Of a stretch of DNA of 64,000 nt, positions 1-8,620 are shown piece after piece. Position numbers and translations under genes: made by a program. Under the pieces are notes generated by a model. The model ran no database searches and was not told the DNA's origin. It saw nothing but the letters and a program-made list of their open reading frames with translations. The stretch is from an uncultured Prevotella sp. (lineage in GTDB: Bacteria; Bacteroidota; Bacteroidia; Bacteroidales; Bacteroidaceae). The stretch is taken from positions 177,361 to 241,360 of the forward strand of contig CALUGP010000001.1 of the NCBI GenBank assembly GCA_944320195.1, in the 5' to 3' direction. Position 1 is the stretch's first letter, and the number at the start of each line of letters is the position of its first letter.

Positions 1-160
1 GCTTCTCGGTGCTGTGCGCGAGATTTTGGGAGCAGGCTCGATATTCGGCATTGCCTTGCTCCCTGAAACCAGCAACATGCTTCTGTTCATCTTGCCACCG
101 GGCGCTTTCATCACTTTGGGATATTTGATTGCAATTGTTAACAGATTTAAGAAGGCATAG
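1..160 (+). CDS. rnfE: Rnf complex subunit RnfE (RsxE), C-terminal end only
   Basis: Partial gene cut by the left window edge; the frame opens at base 2 and runs about 52 codons to a TAG. The visible residues include GAVREILGAGSIFG, LPPGAFITLGY and a basic end (NRFKKA), which match the C-terminus of the RnfE/NqrD family of integral membrane subunits. The Rnf complex moves electrons between ferredoxin and NAD coupled to ion transport across the inner membrane. The stop lies 3 bases before the rnfA start, so the two genes are co-transcribed. Family assignment rests on this short tail and on the rnfA neighbour. Confidence 0.85.
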   Translation, partial: LLGAVREILGAGSIFGIALLPETSNMLLFILPPGAFITLGYLIAIVNRFKKA

Positions 161-163
161 TTT

Positions 164-766
164 ATGGAATATTTATTGATTTTCATCTCGGCGATATTTG
201 TGAACAACATTGTGTTGTCACAGTTTTTAGGCATATGCCCGTTCCTTGGTGTGTCGCAGAAGATTTCCACTTCGCTCGGCATGGGGGCGGCTGTGGCTTT
301 CGTGTTGACGCTTTCAACCATCGTGACGTACCTGGTTCAGATTTATATTCTCAATCCTTTTGGGCTGCAATATCTCCAGACGATAGCTTTCATATTGGTG
401 ATTGCCGCGTTGGTGCAGATGGTTGAGATCATATTAAAGAAAGTCTCGCCGTCGCTTTATCAGGCGTTGGGCATTTATCTTCCGCTTATAACGACAAACT
501 GTGCCGTGCTCGGCGTTGCAATATTGGTGATACAAAAGGATTTTTCACTTATACAGAGTGTCGTTTACGCGTTTTCCACGGCAGTCGGCTTTGCTGTCGC
601 CTTGATTGTTTTCGCCGGGATACGCGAGCAGCTGGCAATGGTAAGCATCCCGAAGGGTATGCGTGGAATGGCCATCGTGCTGGTTACGGCCGGATTGTTG
701 AGTCTTGCTTTCATGGGATTTTCAGGTGTGGACGGAGGTTTGAGAGAGCTGTTCGGTCTTGATTGA
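164..766 (+). CDS. rnfA: Rnf complex subunit RnfA (RsxA)
   Basis: A 200-residue, very hydrophobic protein with about six membrane segments. The N-terminal NNIVLSQFLGICPFLGVS and the central LPLITTNCAVLG are hallmark stretches of the RnfA/NqrE family; the Cys-containing half-motifs fit the membrane-embedded Fe-S site described for this pair of subunits. It would work in the inner membrane as part of the ferredoxin:NAD oxidoreductase. It follows rnfE by 3 bases and is the last gene of the operon, since a strong hairpin terminator follows at 795-867. Length is normal for the family. Confidence 0.95.
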   Translation: MEYLLIFISAIFVNNIVLSQFLGICPFLGVSQKISTSLGMGAAVAFVLTLSTIVTYLVQIYILNPFGLQYLQTIAFILVIAALVQMVEIILKKVSPSLYQALGIYLPLITTNCAVLGVAILVIQKDFSLIQSVVYAFSTAVGFAVALIVFAGIREQLAMVSIPKGMRGMAIVLVTAGLLSLAFMGFSGVDGGLRELFGLD

Positions 767-794
767 CCGCCCTACGTTCATGCGATTGACAGAT

Positions 795-867
795 AGCGAA
801 GCGGCAAGTTGTTGCGTTTAAGTGAGCCGTCAGGCTTTCGCAACGGCTTTCCGTTTCGCTGTTTTTT
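795..867 (+). terminator. Rho-independent terminator of the rnf operon
   Basis: A 22-base stem (795-816 with 839-860; one mismatch, a few G-T pairs) is followed at once by a run of seven T. It sits 28 bases after the rnfA stop. Confidence 0.85.
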
Positions 868-949
868 TATTGATTGCCGACAATATGACCGATATTTAAC
901 ATGGATTACGCCATTTAATTAGCATTTCATCTTTTTTGTACATATATTT

Positions 950-980
950 TTTGAAAAAAGATATATTTTCGTTAGTTTTG
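950..980 (+). promoter_or_regulatory. Promoter of galE (Bacteroidetes type)
   Basis: TTTG at 950-953, a 19-base spacer and TAGTTTTG at 973-980 match the -33/-7 consensus of the Bacteroidetes primary sigma factor. Transcription would start a few bases later, giving a leader of roughly 28 bases before the galE ATG. Confidence 0.8.
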
Positions 981-1012
981 CAATTTAGAAGAACCTTTTT
1001 ATTGAAAAACTT

Positions 1013-2056
1013 ATGAAACAGACAATTTTGGTTACAGGCGGAACCGGATTTATCGGTTCACACACAGTTGTGGAATTGCAAGAGGCCGGCTATAAGGTTG
1101 TTATAGTAGACAACCTTTCTAACTCTAAGGCCGATGTTGTGGACGGCATCGAGAAGATAACAGGTGTGCGTCCGGCATTCGAGCAAGTGGATTGTTGCGA
1201 CTTGGAGGGCATGGACGCTGTTTTCGCCAAGTACAACGACATCAAGGGCATAATACATTTCGCGGCAAGCAAGGCCGTTGGCGAAAGCGTACAGAAGCCT
1301 TTGCTGTATTATCGCAACAACATAACAAGCCTGCTCAACATCCTCGAGCTTATGCCTAAGTATGATGTGAAAGGCATTATCTTCTCGTCAAGCTGTACGG
1401 TGTACGGCCAGCCGTCGCCCGAGCATCTGCCGGTAACCGAGGACGCTCCTATACAGAAAGCGCTCAGCCCTTATGGCAACACGAAGCAGGTGAATGAGGA
1501 AATCATACAGGATTATATTCACAGCGGCGCTCCTATAAAGTCTGTGATCTTGAGGTATTTCAATCCTATTGGGGCCCATCCGACAGCTTACATAGGCGAG
1601 CTTCCAAACGGTGTGCCAATGAATCTTATACCATTTGTCACGCAGACGGCAATCGGCATACGCAAGCAGCTTAAGATTTTCGGCAATGACTACAATACTC
1701 CTGACGGCACTTGTATCCGTGACTACATTTATGTTGTCGACTTGGCCAAGGCACATGTGAAGGCTATGGAGAGGGTGCTCGACAAGGAAGGCACAGACGC
1801 TGTGGAGATATTCAACATCGGTACGGGGCGTGGTGTTAGTACGCTTGAGGTTGTAGAAGGTTTCGAGAAGGCTACAGGAGTGAAAGTTAACTGGGAGTAT
1901 GCTCCACGCCGTGAGGGTGACATTGAGAAGGTTTGGGCAGATCCGGCCAAGGCCAACAATGTGCTTGGATGGAAGGCTGAGACCAGCCTTGAGGACACTC
2001 TGCGCTCGGCGTGGAAGTGGCAGGTGAAACTTGACGAAGAGGCTAAGAAGAATTAA
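1013..2056 (+). CDS. galE: UDP-glucose 4-epimerase GalE
   Basis: A 347-residue extended short-chain dehydrogenase that interconverts UDP-glucose and UDP-galactose in the cytoplasm, feeding galactose use and cell-envelope sugars. The Rossmann motif TGGTGFIGSH lies at residues 8-17, the catalytic Ser/Thr region is SSSCTVYG, and the YxxxK pair is in SPYGNTK near residue 155. The C-terminal part (FNIGTGRGVS, then REGDIEKVWADP) is typical of GalE. Length is normal. It stands alone between its own promoter and a terminator. Confidence 0.95.
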   Translation: MKQTILVTGGTGFIGSHTVVELQEAGYKVVIVDNLSNSKADVVDGIEKITGVRPAFEQVDCCDLEGMDAVFAKYNDIKGIIHFAASKAVGESVQKPLLYYRNNITSLLNILELMPKYDVKGIIFSSSCTVYGQPSPEHLPVTEDAPIQKALSPYGNTKQVNEEIIQDYIHSGAPIKSVILRYFNPIGAHPTAYIGELPNGVPMNLIPFVTQTAIGIRKQLKIFGNDYNTPDGTCIRDYIYVVDLAKAHVKAMERVLDKEGTDAVEIFNIGTGRGVSTLEVVEGFEKATGVKVNWEYAPRREGDIEKVWADPAKANNVLGWKAETSLEDTLRSAWKWQVKLDEEAKKN

Positions 2057-2084
2057 CGGCAGGCATTTGTCTGATGATATGTGA

Positions 2085-2121
2085 GACGGCGGAGAGCGAC
2101 AGTGCTTTCCGCCGTCTTTTA
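2085..2121 (+). terminator. Terminator of galE
   Basis: GACGGCGGA (2085-2093) pairs perfectly with TCCGCCGTC (2108-2116), followed by TTTTATT. It lies 29 bases after the galE stop. Confidence 0.8.
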
Positions 2122-2394
2122 TTGTGCGCACGCATTCCGTGAAGCCATGTTGTCAGCGTCAACTTGACGTGCGCACGCAGGGACGTGGCTGTTGAGTCTG
2201 ATGGAATCTGTAACAAAATTGGGCGTGCATGCTTACATGTTCCGGCACAGGCGGGCTTCCATGTTATGGATGTTGTGGTTTTGCATGGGTGTTGGTTACA
2301 GTCCGTTTTGCGGCATATAGCGGCATGAAACAAGGCTTTTTGCAATGTGATTTACGGTAAAATGCAGAGCAAGAGAGCATGAGTCGCATGTATG
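2122..2394. other. Gene-free stretch between galE and panD
   Basis: About 270 bases between the galE terminator and the panD terminator. Open frames here are short, lack recognisable motifs or are antisense shadows. I see no RNA gene or repeat. Confidence 0.6.
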
Positions 2395-2432
2395 AAAAAC
2401 GGCGAGGCTGCGCATTGAAGCAGCCTCGCCGT
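2395..2432 (-). terminator. Terminator of the panC-panD operon
   Basis: ACGGCGAGGCTGC (2399-2411) pairs perfectly with GCAGCCTCGCCGT (2420-2432). On the minus strand the 13-bp stem is followed by a T run (complement of 2395-2399), 24 bases after the panD stop. Confidence 0.85.
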
Positions 2433-2456
2433 CGTTCATATGTGTTTGTGAGTGTG

Positions 2457-2804
2457 TTATTTCACTATCTTGTTGTGTTCAGGAAATACCACTGTCGGCT
2501 CGTAAGTCTTGGCCTCCTCAAAGTCCATAAGCGCGTAAGCGATGATTATCACCGTGTCGCCCACCTGACATTTCCTTGCCGCCGCGCCGTTGAGGCAAAT
2601 GCAACCGCTTCCGCGTTCGCCCTTTATGATGTACGTCTCAAAGCGTTCGCCGTTGTTGTTGTTCACTATTTGCACCTTTTCTCCTGCTATCAGGTCGGCG
2701 GCATCCATCAGGTCTTCGTCTATGGTGATGCTGCCCATATAGTTAAGGTTTGCTTCCGTCACCTGCACGCAGTGCAGTTTGCTCTTTAAAACTTCTATCA
2801 TCAT
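2457..2804 (-). CDS. panD: Aspartate 1-decarboxylase PanD
   Basis: A 115-residue pyruvoyl enzyme that makes beta-alanine from aspartate for pantothenate and coenzyme A synthesis. The proenzyme self-cleaves at Gly-Ser within NYMGSITID (Ser about residue 25), which creates the pyruvoyl group; Lys8-Leu-His in the N-terminus and the later GAAAR and [10 protein letters not shown] stretches are also typical. Translation may start at the first or the second of two adjacent Met codons. It follows panC by 7 bases, so both steps before pantothenate are made together. Normal length. Confidence 0.95.
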   Translation of the reverse strand: MMIEVLKSKLHCVQVTEANLNYMGSITIDEDLMDAADLIAGEKVQIVNNNNGERFETYIIKGERGSGCICLNGAAARKCQVGDTVIIIAYALMDFEEAKTYEPTVVFPEHNKIVK

Positions 2805-2811
2805 GGCGTTG

Positions 2812-3663
2812 TCAGCTTTTATATTTGATATGGTCGATGAGTCTCACGGGCCTTGAACCGCAATATACGGTTATGCATCCTACGATGTAGCTTGAGTCGT
2901 CCCAGGCGTTTACCGGCAGAAGGGTGTTGCCGTCGACTATCTCGAAATACTCCACGTCCAGTCCGTCTACGGCGTTTATCTGGCTTACCACGTGGTCGTG
3001 GGTCTCTTTCAGGGTATGGGTCTTGGCATACTCGATGCTTTCCTTCATGGCCTTGTATATGTTTGGGGCAATTTCTCGCTCGCTTTCAGAAAGCAAAGCG
3101 TTGCGCGACGAGCGTGCCAGCCCGTCAGCATCGCGTACAATCGGACATTCCACGATGTTGACTTTTAAGCCTAATGACTTTACCATCGCCTTTACAACGG
3201 CAATCTGCTGCCAGTCTTTCTCTCCGAAATAAGCCCTGTCAGGACGCACTATGTAGAACAAGCGGCTCACCACCTGGCACACGCCGTTGAAATGTCCGGG
3301 GCGGTGTGCCCCTTCCATTACCGTGGAGACGGGTGGAAATTCAAAGTGCCGTGTGTCGGGCGTCGGGTACATCTCGTCTACCGACGGCGCGAACACATAG
3401 TCGGCTCCGACACTTTCAAGCAGTTTGCAGTCGGCCTCGAGGTCGCGTGGATATGAACTAAGGTCTTTCGGATCGTTGAATTGTGTGGGATTAACAAAAA
3501 CGGAAACAACCGTGACGGCATTGTCCTTGACACTCTGCTTGACCAATGAGGCGTGCCCTTCGTGGAGCGCTCCCATAGTCGGAACAAGCCCGATGCTTTT
3601 GCCTTGTTTCCTGTCGTCGAACAAAATGTTCTGAAGTTCGACTATTTTATGAAAAACTTGCAT
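2812..3663 (-). CDS. panC: Pantothenate synthetase PanC
   Basis: A 283-residue cytoplasmic ligase that joins pantoate and beta-alanine using ATP. The N-terminal [11 protein letters not shown] carries the HIGH-like ATP motif (residues 28-38), GHFNGVC and FGEKDWQQ form the substrate pocket, and ARSSRN stands where nucleotidyltransferase relatives have their second signature. It is first in a two-gene operon with panD and is divergent from the GT5-like gene at 3843. No convincing complete promoter was found in the 179-base AT-rich gap upstream. Confidence 0.95.
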   Translation of the reverse strand: MQVFHKIVELQNILFDDRKQGKSIGLVPTMGALHEGHASLVKQSVKDNAVTVVSVFVNPTQFNDPKDLSSYPRDLEADCKLLESVGADYVFAPSVDEMYPTPDTRHFEFPPVSTVMEGAHRPGHFNGVCQVVSRLFYIVRPDRAYFGEKDWQQIAVVKAMVKSLGLKVNIVECPIVRDADGLARSSRNALLSESEREIAPNIYKAMKESIEYAKTHTLKETHDHVVSQINAVDGLDVEYFEIVDGNTLLPVNAWDDSSYIVGCITVYCGSRPVRLIDHIKYKS

Positions 3664-3814
3664 GATATATAATGTGTTTCAACACTTATTGAATCGGCGT
3701 GCAAAATAACAACAAATTTCTTAAATAAAGAAGAATTATCACGAAAATATGCCGTTAATAAGCGGCTTTTGTCTAATAAACGAAAAAAAATACACGTTTT
3801 ACGAACTTTTTTCG

Positions 3815-3822
3815 TACCTTTG
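3815..3822 (+). promoter_or_regulatory. -7 element upstream of the GT5-like gene
   Basis: TACCTTTG fits TAnnTTTG and lies 20 bases before the ATG at 3843. No clear TTTG box is seen at the expected distance upstream. Confidence 0.55.
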
Positions 3823-3842
3823 CAAGGATAAAAATAAACATC

Positions 3843-4664
3843 ATGAAGGCAAAGAAGGTATTGTTTATAAATCAAGAAATCACACCCTATGTTCCTGAAA
3901 GCGAGATGTCGCATTTAGGGCGAGTCCTGCCGCAAGCCATACAAGAGGGAGGGTATGAGATAAGGACTTTCATGCCGAAATGGGGCAACATAAACGAAAG
4001 GCGCGGCCAGTTGCACGAGGTTATACGCCTGTCGAGGATGATGCTCATTATTGATGAGACCGACCATCCGTTGATAATTAAAGTCGCATCAATCCCGTCG
4101 ACGAGGATACAGGTCTATTTCATCGACAATGAAGATTATTTCACAAAGCGCCTGATGGCTTTCGACGAGGAAGGCAAGGAGTACGATGACAATGGCGAAA
4201 GAGCGATCTTCTTTGCGCGTGGTGTATTGGAGACTGTGAAGAAACTACGCTGGACTCCAGACATCATCCATTGCCAGGGATGGATGTGTTCGGCTATACC
4301 TTTATATATAAAGACGGCCTATCATGACGAGCCGTCGTTTGCAAACACAAAGGTTGTTACTTCCCTCTTTTCGGAAGAACTGCATGACAGTCTCGGTGCA
4401 AATTTCCGTAACAGCATAGAATTCAAGGATGTAAAGCCGGAGATTCTTGACAGCTATGGAGAGGATTTCGGTTTTGTGGATTTCCAGAAACTCGCCATAG
4501 ACTATTCTGACGGTGTCGTGAATGCCGGTAAGGATGTCAATCCGGAGTTGGTCAGGTATGCTGAAGATAAGGGGCTGCCGGTCATGGTCAATCCCGGCGA
4601 TGAAGGGCTGTGCCAGGCGTATGAGGATTTTTATGATAAGATCTTTGAAGGTAAGGCAGAATAA
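3843..4664 (+). CDS. Short glycogen/starch synthase-like protein (GT5 N-domain only)
   Basis: A 273-residue protein resembling the N-terminal Rossmann domain of GT5 glycogen synthase. The start (KKVLFINQEITPYVPESEMSHLGRVLPQA), FMPKWGNINERRGQLHEVIR and DIIHCQGWMCSAIPLY follow that domain. Full GT5 enzymes have about 470-500 residues; the C-terminal half with the Glu-x7-Glu region and most of the nucleotide-sugar site is absent, and the normal KTGGL lysine loop is replaced by ESEMSH. This short form next to panC and a DUF4270 lipoprotein is a known Bacteroidetes arrangement. Catalysis is doubtful; a regulatory or binding role is possible but only inferred. Confidence 0.75.
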   Translation: MKAKKVLFINQEITPYVPESEMSHLGRVLPQAIQEGGYEIRTFMPKWGNINERRGQLHEVIRLSRMMLIIDETDHPLIIKVASIPSTRIQVYFIDNEDYFTKRLMAFDEEGKEYDDNGERAIFFARGVLETVKKLRWTPDIIHCQGWMCSAIPLYIKTAYHDEPSFANTKVVTSLFSEELHDSLGANFRNSIEFKDVKPEILDSYGEDFGFVDFQKLAIDYSDGVVNAGKDVNPELVRYAEDKGLPVMVNPGDEGLCQAYEDFYDKIFEGKAE

Positions 4665-4684
4665 GGTATATTGTTTTCATTTAT

Positions 4685-4692
4685 TATATTTG
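4685..4692 (+). promoter_or_regulatory. -7 element immediately before the DUF4270 gene
   Basis: TATATTTG matches TAnnTTTG and ends 7 bases before the ATG at 4700. If used, the mRNA would have almost no leader. No TTTG box at the right distance. Confidence 0.45.
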
Positions 4693-4699
4693 CATTCAA

Positions 4700-6205
4700 A
4701 TGAGAATAAGAATTTTAGCGGGCATTGCGGCTCTTGCAGCGATAATGTTCGCTTCATGTGATGATACGACAGGCACAATAGGTACTTCTTTGACGGATAA
4801 CTTGGACATGCTCGAGGTGTCTACGGATACATTTGAAGTAACGTCTCGTTCAATTGTTGCAGATTCAGTCCTGTCACGTAACACAACCGGTTATCTCGGA
4901 ATTATCCGTGATCCGGAAACAGGCAATTACATAACGGGAGACTTTATGGCTCAATTTGGTACGCTTGAAGATTATAATCTGCCAGAGCTGGACAGTATCG
5001 TAAGCCTTTCTGAAGCGTTTGCCGATACGGACACAGAGAATGATAAGATAAAGAAAATTATAGCAGATTCGTGCCATATAAGGTTGTTTTATACAAGCTA
5101 TTATGGCGATTCGCTTGCATCCATGAACCTTACGGCTCATGAGATGGCAAAGCCTATGGAGGAAGGCGTGCTATATTATTCTAACTTTGACCCGGAGAAG
5201 AACGGTTATGTCAGTGATGCCGGTTTCAAAGTTAATAAGACTTATACCTTGGCCGACCTTAGCGTGAGTGATGAGGAACGTGCCGATGAAGGGTCTTACA
5301 CTCCGAATATAAAGATAAATCTGGACATGCCTTATACGGATAAGGACGGTGTCACATATAATAATTATGGCACATACATAATGCGCAAGTATTATGAGAA
5401 TCCCAGTTCTTTCAAGAACTCGTACAATTTCATTCATGATGTGTGTCCGGGATTTTATTTCAAGATGAATGACGGCTTAGGGGCAATGGCCTATGTCACT
5501 GTCAGTCAGCTAAACATTTATTTTCAATACAAGTCGGATTCTACTTATGTTGGCATGTCTTCTTTTGCTGGAACAGAAGAAGTTTTGCAGACTACCAATA
5601 TAGGAAATGACGGTGATGCGATAAAAGAACTTGCTGGAGACAAGACTTGTACGTATTTGAAAACACCTGCGGGAATTTTCACAGAACTTACCCTTCCTGT
5701 TGACGAGGTCATGTCTGGTCATGAGAATGACACGTTGAATACTGCTAAGTTAGTGTTGACGCGCATTAATAATACTAACCACAGTGATTATTCATTAGAC
5801 TATCCGTCGGCATTACTTATGATTCCCAGTGACAGTCTTTATAGCTTCTTTGAGAATGAGGATATAATTAATTATCAAAATTCTTTCTATGCGAGCTTTG
5901 ATGTTGACGCGAATGCAACTCGTAATTATAATACTTATACGTTCAATAACATCTCTGGAATGATAACCAGCATGTATGATTTGAAAAACAACGGGCTTGC
6001 ATCTGATCCCAACTGGCTGGCAAATAACAAGAATTGGAACAAGGTTGTGATAGTGCCGATAAGCGTTACTACGAACAGTTCGAATCAAATATTAAAAGTC
6101 GTGCATGACATGAGTCTTACCAGCACGCGTCTTGTAGGAGGTGATGACAATCCCAATGACCCCATAAAGCTCAGTGTGGTTTACAGCAAATTCAATCATG
6201 AGTGA
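4700..6205 (+). CDS. DUF4270 family lipoprotein
   Basis: A 501-residue exported protein. Residues 1-20 form a lipoprotein signal (basic MRIR, hydrophobic core, FASC with the lipidated Cys at 20), followed by DDTTGTIGTSL, the typical start of DUF4270 mature proteins. The rest is beta-rich with no enzyme motif that I recognise. Function of the family is not established. It starts 35 bases after the GT5-like gene, so it may be read from that promoter as well as from its own -7 element. The next Met would miss the signal peptide, which fixes the start. Confidence 0.85.
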   Translation: MRIRILAGIAALAAIMFASCDDTTGTIGTSLTDNLDMLEVSTDTFEVTSRSIVADSVLSRNTTGYLGIIRDPETGNYITGDFMAQFGTLEDYNLPELDSIVSLSEAFADTDTENDKIKKIIADSCHIRLFYTSYYGDSLASMNLTAHEMAKPMEEGVLYYSNFDPEKNGYVSDAGFKVNKTYTLADLSVSDEERADEGSYTPNIKINLDMPYTDKDGVTYNNYGTYIMRKYYENPSSFKNSYNFIHDVCPGFYFKMNDGLGAMAYVTVSQLNIYFQYKSDSTYVGMSSFAGTEEVLQTTNIGNDGDAIKELAGDKTCTYLKTPAGIFTELTLPVDEVMSGHENDTLNTAKLVLTRINNTNHSDYSLDYPSALLMIPSDSLYSFFENEDIINYQNSFYASFDVDANATRNYNTYTFNNISGMITSMYDLKNNGLASDPNWLANNKNWNKVVIVPISVTTNSSNQILKVVHDMSLTSTRLVGGDDNPNDPIKLSVVYSKFNHE

Positions 6206-6336
6206 TGGCTGACAATTATCTTGAACGGCATTATCTTGAATACGAGAAGCGCAAAGAGGAGTGGATGCGCAAGAAGAAACATCTGCCGAAGACAAACAAC
6301 TCTCTGTCATTGAGACGCCGGATTGCGGATAAATAG
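6205..6336 (+). CDS. Small basic protein, 43 residues, overlapping DUF4270
   Basis: The start codon shares one base with the DUF4270 stop (TGATG at 6203-6207), a classic sign of translational coupling. The 43 residues begin MADNYLERHYLEYEKRK and end in a basic stretch with SLRRR. There is no signal peptide or membrane segment; the central Lys/Arg/Glu-rich part should be helical. A strong terminator follows within 40 bases. I do not recognise a function. The coupling and clean end favour a real gene. Confidence 0.6.
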   Translation: MADNYLERHYLEYEKRKEEWMRKKKHLPKTNNSLSLRRRIADK

Positions 6337-6371
6337 CATTTAGGTAATTAACGCTTATAGATGGATAATAT

Positions 6372-6409
6372 AAAAAAAGCGGTCGGATTCAAAATCCGAC
6401 CGCTTTTTT
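6372..6409. terminator. Bidirectional terminator between convergent genes
   Basis: GCGGTCGGAT (6379-6388) and ATCCGACCGC (6394-6403) form a perfect 10-bp stem, flanked by a run of A on the left and T on the right, so it can end transcription from both sides. Confidence 0.9.
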
Positions 6410-6433
6410 ATGCTTTATCTGATGTTGGATACA

Positions 6434-6868
6434 TCATTCGATAACAACCAGCGGAGTGTCTTCCATCACGCTTTCGCCTTCTTGTACAAGGACTGCTGTC
6501 ACCTTTCCGCCTTTCTCTGCATCAAGGTTGTTGGCCATCTTCATGGCTTCGAGTACTACTACGGTGTCTCCGGCTTTCACTTCGTCACCTACGGCAACTT
6601 TTATTTCTGTTATCACGCCAGGCAGAGGAGCCTTTACCGCGTTGTTCATGTTTACGCGGGCATTGCTTCCTGAAGCGGGAGCCTGGGTTGCGGTGGGCTG
6701 TGGAGCTACAGGTTTTACCACGACCTTTTTCTTCTGAGGTTCAGGCTCTTTCTCCATCTCAACCTTGTATTCTTCACCGTTGACAACCACATTCGCGATA
6801 TTGTCTTCAATGCCGGCAATGGTCACTTCGTATTTGTTGCCGTTAATCGTATATTTGTATTCTTTCAT
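6434..6868 (-). CDS. Biotin carboxyl carrier subunit of methylmalonyl-CoA decarboxylase / acyl-CoA carboxylase
   Basis: A 144-residue biotin carrier. Residues 1-40 are a small beta domain (KEYKYTINGNKYEVTI), 40-75 a Pro/Ala/Lys/Gln linker, and 76-144 the biotinyl domain with the biotin-accepting Lys110 in EAMKM. It should carry CO2 between active sites of a carboxyltransferase complex. It ends a minus-strand cluster with the carboxyltransferase at 7061 and methylmalonyl-CoA epimerase at 8725. No sodium-pumping beta subunit follows, so decarboxylase and propionyl-CoA carboxylase cannot be told apart here. Confidence 0.9.
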   Translation of the reverse strand: MKEYKYTINGNKYEVTIAGIEDNIANVVVNGEEYKVEMEKEPEPQKKKVVVKPVAPQPTATQAPASGSNARVNMNNAVKAPLPGVITEIKVAVGDEVKAGDTVVVLEAMKMANNLDAEKGGKVTAVLVQEGESVMEDTPLVVIE

Positions 6869-6880
6869 TATTTGATGTTT

Positions 6881-7033
6881 TTAAGGACGTTGTGTCATGC
6901 AGAGAGAGTGCATTTCCCATTCAGAGTGTTTCTCCTTTATGGTGATGATGCCTGCTTCTTTGTCATGCACGTTGTTTCCATTGAACTCATGCAACGCCAA
7001 TGCAATGGCTGCATAAACCTCGTTTCTGTCCAT
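6881..7033 (-). CDS. Small 50-residue protein in the methylmalonyl-CoA cluster
   Basis: The ORF begins MDRNEVYAAIALALHEFNG and ends at a TAA 12 bases before the biotin carrier start. It sits 27 bases after the carboxyltransferase gene. Its place in the cluster is where related gene sets carry the OadG-like gamma subunit, but this protein has no N-terminal membrane helix or Pro-rich tail: it is soluble, with a short helix and a compact beta-like end (GIITIKEKHSEWEMHSLC). I infer a small accessory or assembly protein of the biotin enzyme. Function unknown. Confidence 0.7.
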   Translation of the reverse strand: MDRNEVYAAIALALHEFNGNNVHDKEAGIITIKEKHSEWEMHSLCMTQRP

Positions 7034-7060
7034 TGTCGTTGATTTTATGTGTTGAAAACG

Positions 7061-8614
7061 TTACATTGGGATGTTGCCATGTTTCTTTGCGGGCAGTCCG
7101 TCCCTCTTTGTCGCCAATTGCGCCAAAGCGCGACAGATGCGGAAACGTGTGTTGCGCGGCTCTATCACGTCGTCGATGTAGCCGTACTTGGCTGCCTGGT
7201 ACGGGTTTGCGAACATTTCCGTATATTCCTCTTCCTTCTCAGCGAGGAACGCCTTGGGGTCTTCATGCTCTTTGGCCTCTTTCGCACAGAGCACTGCAAC
7301 GGCGCCACTTGCACCCATAACGGCGATTTCGGCTGACGGCCATGCGTAATTGATGTCGGTGCGCAGCTGCTTGCATCCCATAACGATGTGGCTTCCGCCG
7401 TAACTCTTGCGCAGTGTGACGGTAACCTTGGGCACCGTGGCTTCTCCGTATGCGTAGAGCAGCTGTGCCCCGTGCAGGATTACGGCGTTGTATTCCTGTC
7501 CTGTTCCAGGCAGGAATCCGGGAACGTCTACGAGGCTGACGATAGGTATGTTGAACGCGTCGCAGAAGCGGACGAAGCGTGCGCCCTTGCGGCTTGCGTT
7601 GACGTCGAGCACTCCGGCGTAGCATGAAGGCTGGTTGGCCACAATGCCGACGCTCTGTCCGTTGAAGCGTGCGAAGCCTACGATGATGTTTCTTGCGAAC
7701 TTTGGCTGTACCTCGAAGAACTCGCCGTCGTCAACAATCGCTCCGATAACCTTGTACATGTCATAGGCCTGGTTGGGGTCTTCGGGTATGATTTCGTTGA
7801 GTGAGTCCTCCATGCGGTTAATCGGGTCGGTGCATTCCTTGCGCGGAGCTTCCTCCATGTTGTTCGACGGGATGTAGCTGAGCAGTGTCTTTATCATCTG
7901 CATGGCTTCCTCCTCAGTTGCCGCCGTGAAGTGTGTCACGCCGCTCTTTGTCGAGTGTACGCTTGCGCCTCCCAGGTGTTCCTGGTCGATGTCTTCGCCG
8001 GTTACAGTCTTCACTACTTTCGGACCGGTGAGGAACATGTAAGACGTGTTCTCCATCATCAGCGTGAAGTCTGTCAGTGCGGGAGAGTAAACAGCTCCGC
8101 CGGCGCAAGGGCCGAATATTCCGCTGATTTGGGGGATTACGCCTGAGGCGAGGATGTTGCGCTCGAATATCTCGGCAAATCCCGCCAATGCGCAGATGCC
8201 TTCCTGTATGCGTGCGCCGCCAGAGTCGTTGATGCCGATGACGGGGGCACCCATCTTCATGGCCATGTCCATCACCTTGCATATTTTCTGGGCCATCGTC
8301 TCTGACAGGGAGCCGCCGTTTACCGTGAAGTCCTGCGCGAAGATGTAAACCAGTCGGCCGTCTATTGTTCCGCATCCGGCCACCACGCCGTCGCCGAGAT
8401 ATTGTTTTTTCTCCATTCCGAAGTTTGTGCAACGGTGGAGCTTGAACATGTCAAACTCCTCGAAGCTGCCTTCGTCAAGAAGCATGTCTATGCGTTCGCG
8501 TGCGGTGTATTTGCCGCGTGCGTGTTGTTTCTCAATGGCTTTTTCACCGCCTCCGAGACGAGCTTTCTCGCGTTTGGCGATAAGCTCCTTGATTTTTTCA
8601 ACTTGTTTGCTCAT
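7061..8614 (-). CDS. mmdA: Acyl-CoA carboxylase / methylmalonyl-CoA decarboxylase carboxyltransferase subunit
   Basis: A 517-residue carboxyltransferase with two crotonase-like halves. It moves CO2 between biotin and propionyl/methylmalonyl-CoA. Typical parts are [18 protein letters not shown] near the N-terminus, GARIQEG and [16 protein letters not shown] in the first half, and [35 protein letters not shown] and RKSYGGS in the second. Length is standard for MmdA/PccB. With the epimerase upstream and the biotin carrier downstream it belongs to the succinate-propionate pathway of Bacteroidales. The gene is divided from the epimerase by 110 bases of repeats. Confidence 0.93.
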   Translation of the reverse strand: MSKQVEKIKELIAKREKARLGGGEKAIEKQHARGKYTARERIDMLLDEGSFEEFDMFKLHRCTNFGMEKKQYLGDGVVAGCGTIDGRLVYIFAQDFTVNGGSLSETMAQKICKVMDMAMKMGAPVIGINDSGGARIQEGICALAGFAEIFERNILASGVIPQISGIFGPCAGGAVYSPALTDFTLMMENTSYMFLTGPKVVKTVTGEDIDQEHLGGASVHSTKSGVTHFTAATEEEAMQMIKTLLSYIPSNNMEEAPRKECTDPINRMEDSLNEIIPEDPNQAYDMYKVIGAIVDDGEFFEVQPKFARNIIVGFARFNGQSVGIVANQPSCYAGVLDVNASRKGARFVRFCDAFNIPIVSLVDVPGFLPGTGQEYNAVILHGAQLLYAYGEATVPKVTVTLRKSYGGSHIVMGCKQLRTDINYAWPSAEIAVMGASGAVAVLCAKEAKEHEDPKAFLAEKEEEYTEMFANPYQAAKYGYIDDVIEPRNTRFRICRALAQLATKRDGLPAKKHGNIPM

Positions 8615-8620
8615 TGGTTT

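Noticed and set aside
1388-2131. 247-residue ORF antisense to galE
   Set aside because: Shadow of a strong coding gene; no motif or start signal.
2379-2789. 136-residue ORF opposite panD
   Set aside because: Antisense shadow that also runs through the panD terminator.
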